Assembly (NCBI GenBank): GCA_028284365.1
Contig: JANQRW010000061.1
Coordinates: forward strand, 1 to 34,404
DNA: 34,404 nucleotides
Reading direction: 5' to 3'
Source of the DNA: Marinicella sp.
GTDB taxonomy: Bacteria > Pseudomonadota > Gammaproteobacteria > Xanthomonadales > Marinicellaceae
The notes under the pieces are model-generated. The model was not told where the DNA came from, searched no databases, and was given only the letters and a program-made list of their open reading frames with translations. Both the position numbers and the translations under genes were made by a program. Below are positions 33,267-34,404 of this stretch, one piece after another; position 1 is the first letter of the stretch; each line of letters starts with the position of its first letter.

Positions 33267-33347
33267 AACTTGCGTGAAAGAAAAACATCGGTTAACCTGT
33301 CCGCTATGAATCATTAGAACAATTATTACTGGTTAGGTATAAACATC

Positions 33348-34328
33348 ATGAAACTCCAACAATTAAGGTTTTTTGAGGCTGTTTGTAAACACAACCTCAA
33401 TGTGACCGCAGCATCAAAAGCATTGTTTACTTCACAGCCTGGTGTCAGTCGTCAAGTCAGGATGTTTGAAGATGAGTTGGGTGTACCATTGTTTAAGCGA
33501 CAAGGTAAGTCACTGGTTTCATTAACAACAGCCGGTGAAGAAGTGTTGCTAAGGGTGCGGCGAGCGCTCAAAGAAGTTGAGAACATAGCAGCCGTGTCTA
33601 AAGAATTGAGTCAGGTGAAACAAGGTCAGTTGAACATTTCTACCACGCATACCCAAGCGCGTTATGTGTTGCCTGCCGTCATAAAATCCTTTCATGAACG
33701 ATTTCCGGATGTAAAGGTTAATTTGCACCAAGGTACTTCAAAACAAAACATCCAATCCATTCGAAATGGCGAAACTGACTTTACCATTGCCTCCGGTGGT
33801 ATAGAGGACGATAAACAGTTGGTTAAAATTGATTGTTTTAAGTGGCAAAGGTATGTGGTAGTACCTAAAAACCATGAGTTGGCCAATAAAACTAACTTAA
33901 CTTTGGAAGAATTATCCAAACAACCACTGATTGTCTATTTATACAACGACCAGGAGAGCTCCTCATTGGTGAAAGCATTTCGCAAAGCCAAGTTGGATTT
34001 TCAAATTGTTTTTACTGCCAGAGATTCAGATGTGATTAAAACCTATGTGCGTTCTGGTTTGGGCGTGGGAATTATCGCTTCTATGGCTTTTGAAGCAGGT
34101 GTGGATGATGATTTAGTGGCCTTGGAAACCAAGGATATTTTACCGTTATGTTCTACCTGGATTGCGTTTCAACCAAGCTTGTACCTGCGTCAATTTATGC
34201 ATGATTTTATTGGTTTGTTTGCTCCGCATGTCAGTAAAAATCAAGTTCAGGACGCCATCGACAGAGAAAATGCTGTGGTCGACCCGCAGAGGGAAAGCTT
34301 GCCGATACACTCTATGTGGCACATATGA
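33348..34328 (+). CDS. cysB: CysB-type LysR-family regulator
   Basis: A 326-residue LysR-type regulator close to CysB/Cbl, which turn on sulfur assimilation with N-acetylserine as inducer. The N-terminal HTH reads MKLQQLRFFEAVCKHNLNVT and SKALFTSQPGVSRQVRMFED. The sensor domain starts near 92 with QLNISTTHTQARYVLPAVIK, the CysB-type signature, followed by HQGTSKQNIQSIRNGETDFTI (motif GTSKQNI). It is divergent from cysG-cysK, which it probably activates. The stop codon TGA lies within the first bases of dispersed repeat copy D. Confidence 0.92.
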   Translation: MKLQQLRFFEAVCKHNLNVTAASKALFTSQPGVSRQVRMFEDELGVPLFKRQGKSLVSLTTAGEEVLLRVRRALKEVENIAAVSKELSQVKQGQLNISTTHTQARYVLPAVIKSFHERFPDVKVNLHQGTSKQNIQSIRNGETDFTIASGGIEDDKQLVKIDCFKWQRYVVVPKNHELANKTNLTLEELSKQPLIVYLYNDQESSSLVKAFRKAKLDFQIVFTARDSDVIKTYVRSGLGVGIIASMAFEAGVDDDLVALETKDILPLCSTWIAFQPSLYLRQFMHDFIGLFAPHVSKNQVQDAIDRENAVVDPQRESLPIHSMWHI

Positions 34329-34404
34329 ATGTTCTTGGGCCTTTTTTCACTGGGGTGAAAGCGGCCACATCGAACATGGCTTAGTTTTATTGGTTTGTAG
34401 CTCT
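34326..34404 (+). repeat. Mosaic dispersed repeat, copy D (cut by window edge)
   Basis: Starts with the head variant TGAATGTTCTTGGGCCTT (34326-34343), whose first three bases are the cysB stop codon. Next is the stem TTTCAC-TGGG-GTGAAA (34345-34360), then GCGGCCACATCGAACATGG, which matches GCGACCACAGCGAGCATG in copy B. It runs off the window. Confidence 0.65.

Noticed and set aside
1-34404. CRISPR array, tRNA, rRNA or riboswitch
   Set aside because: I saw no regularly spaced palindromic repeat array, no cloverleaf-like CCA-adjacent segment and no recognisable SAM, TPP or cobalamin leader, including upstream of mdeA and cysK. A covariance-model scan would be more sensitive than reading by eye.

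Overview
The window reads as a piece of chromosome from an AT-rich gammaproteobacterium. PyrC, YceH, YcaQ, Xni, CysG, CysB and a TyrR-type regulator are all gammaproteobacterial in style. A marine genus such as Marinicella or a relative would fit, but that is an inference from gene content and base composition, not something the sequence proves. I found no tRNA, rRNA or CRISPR array.

Layout. (1) 1-1970 is accessory DNA. It holds the cut end of an IS3-family element, three short direct repeats, and a three-gene toxin-antitoxin-like operon (DUF4258 protein, HTH protein, HI1420-type antidote) with a good promoter and a palindromic operator. (2) 1973-9859 is mostly minus strand: a Sua5-type tRNA-modification enzyme, then a tightly packed run from 9859 down to 3555 coding a Ser/Thr kinase with an SUMF1-like domain, YceH, two EamA transporters, a small membrane protein, a GNAT acetyltransferase, a DUF3820 protein and a uracil-DNA glycosylase. 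Two small plus-strand genes sit between these blocks. (3) 9860-15560 holds mosaic dispersed repeats, a SnoaL-like protein, pyrC, a YHS protein, a sulfotransferase and ycaQ. (4) 15559-20619 is an AraC-family regulator divergent from a molybdenum hydroxylase operon (2Fe-2S subunit, Tat-exported molybdopterin subunit, di-haem cytochrome c, small membrane protein), with a broken SDR gene in the gap. (5) 20671-24042 holds a patatin lipoprotein and an MFS-PlsC fusion. (6) 23988-34328 is rich in sulfur metabolism: methionine gamma-lyase, a TyrR-like regulator, a Sat-CysC fusion, an Xni-type nuclease, a PilR-like response regulator, CysK, CysG and CysB.

How the genes fit together. Sat-CysC makes APS and PAPS, CysG makes sirohaem for sulfite reductase, CysK makes cysteine, CysB is the expected activator, and methionine gamma-lyase recycles sulfur from methionine. 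CysH and CysIJ are not in the window. The sulfotransferase at 13316 could use the PAPS. The molybdenum hydroxylase has no FAD subunit and probably passes electrons to its cytochrome in the periplasm.

Most notable observations: (a) a mosaic repeat family with a conserved 18-nt head and changing hairpins, four copies, each next to a gene boundary; (b) two strong TyrR-box matches between the TyrR-like gene and methionine gamma-lyase, although the regulator's ATPase motifs are degraded; (c) a second degraded NtrC-family protein in the same gene run, translationally coupled to a nuclease; (d) 20-bp-spaced TGCCAAT repeats in front of the molybdenum hydroxylase operon.
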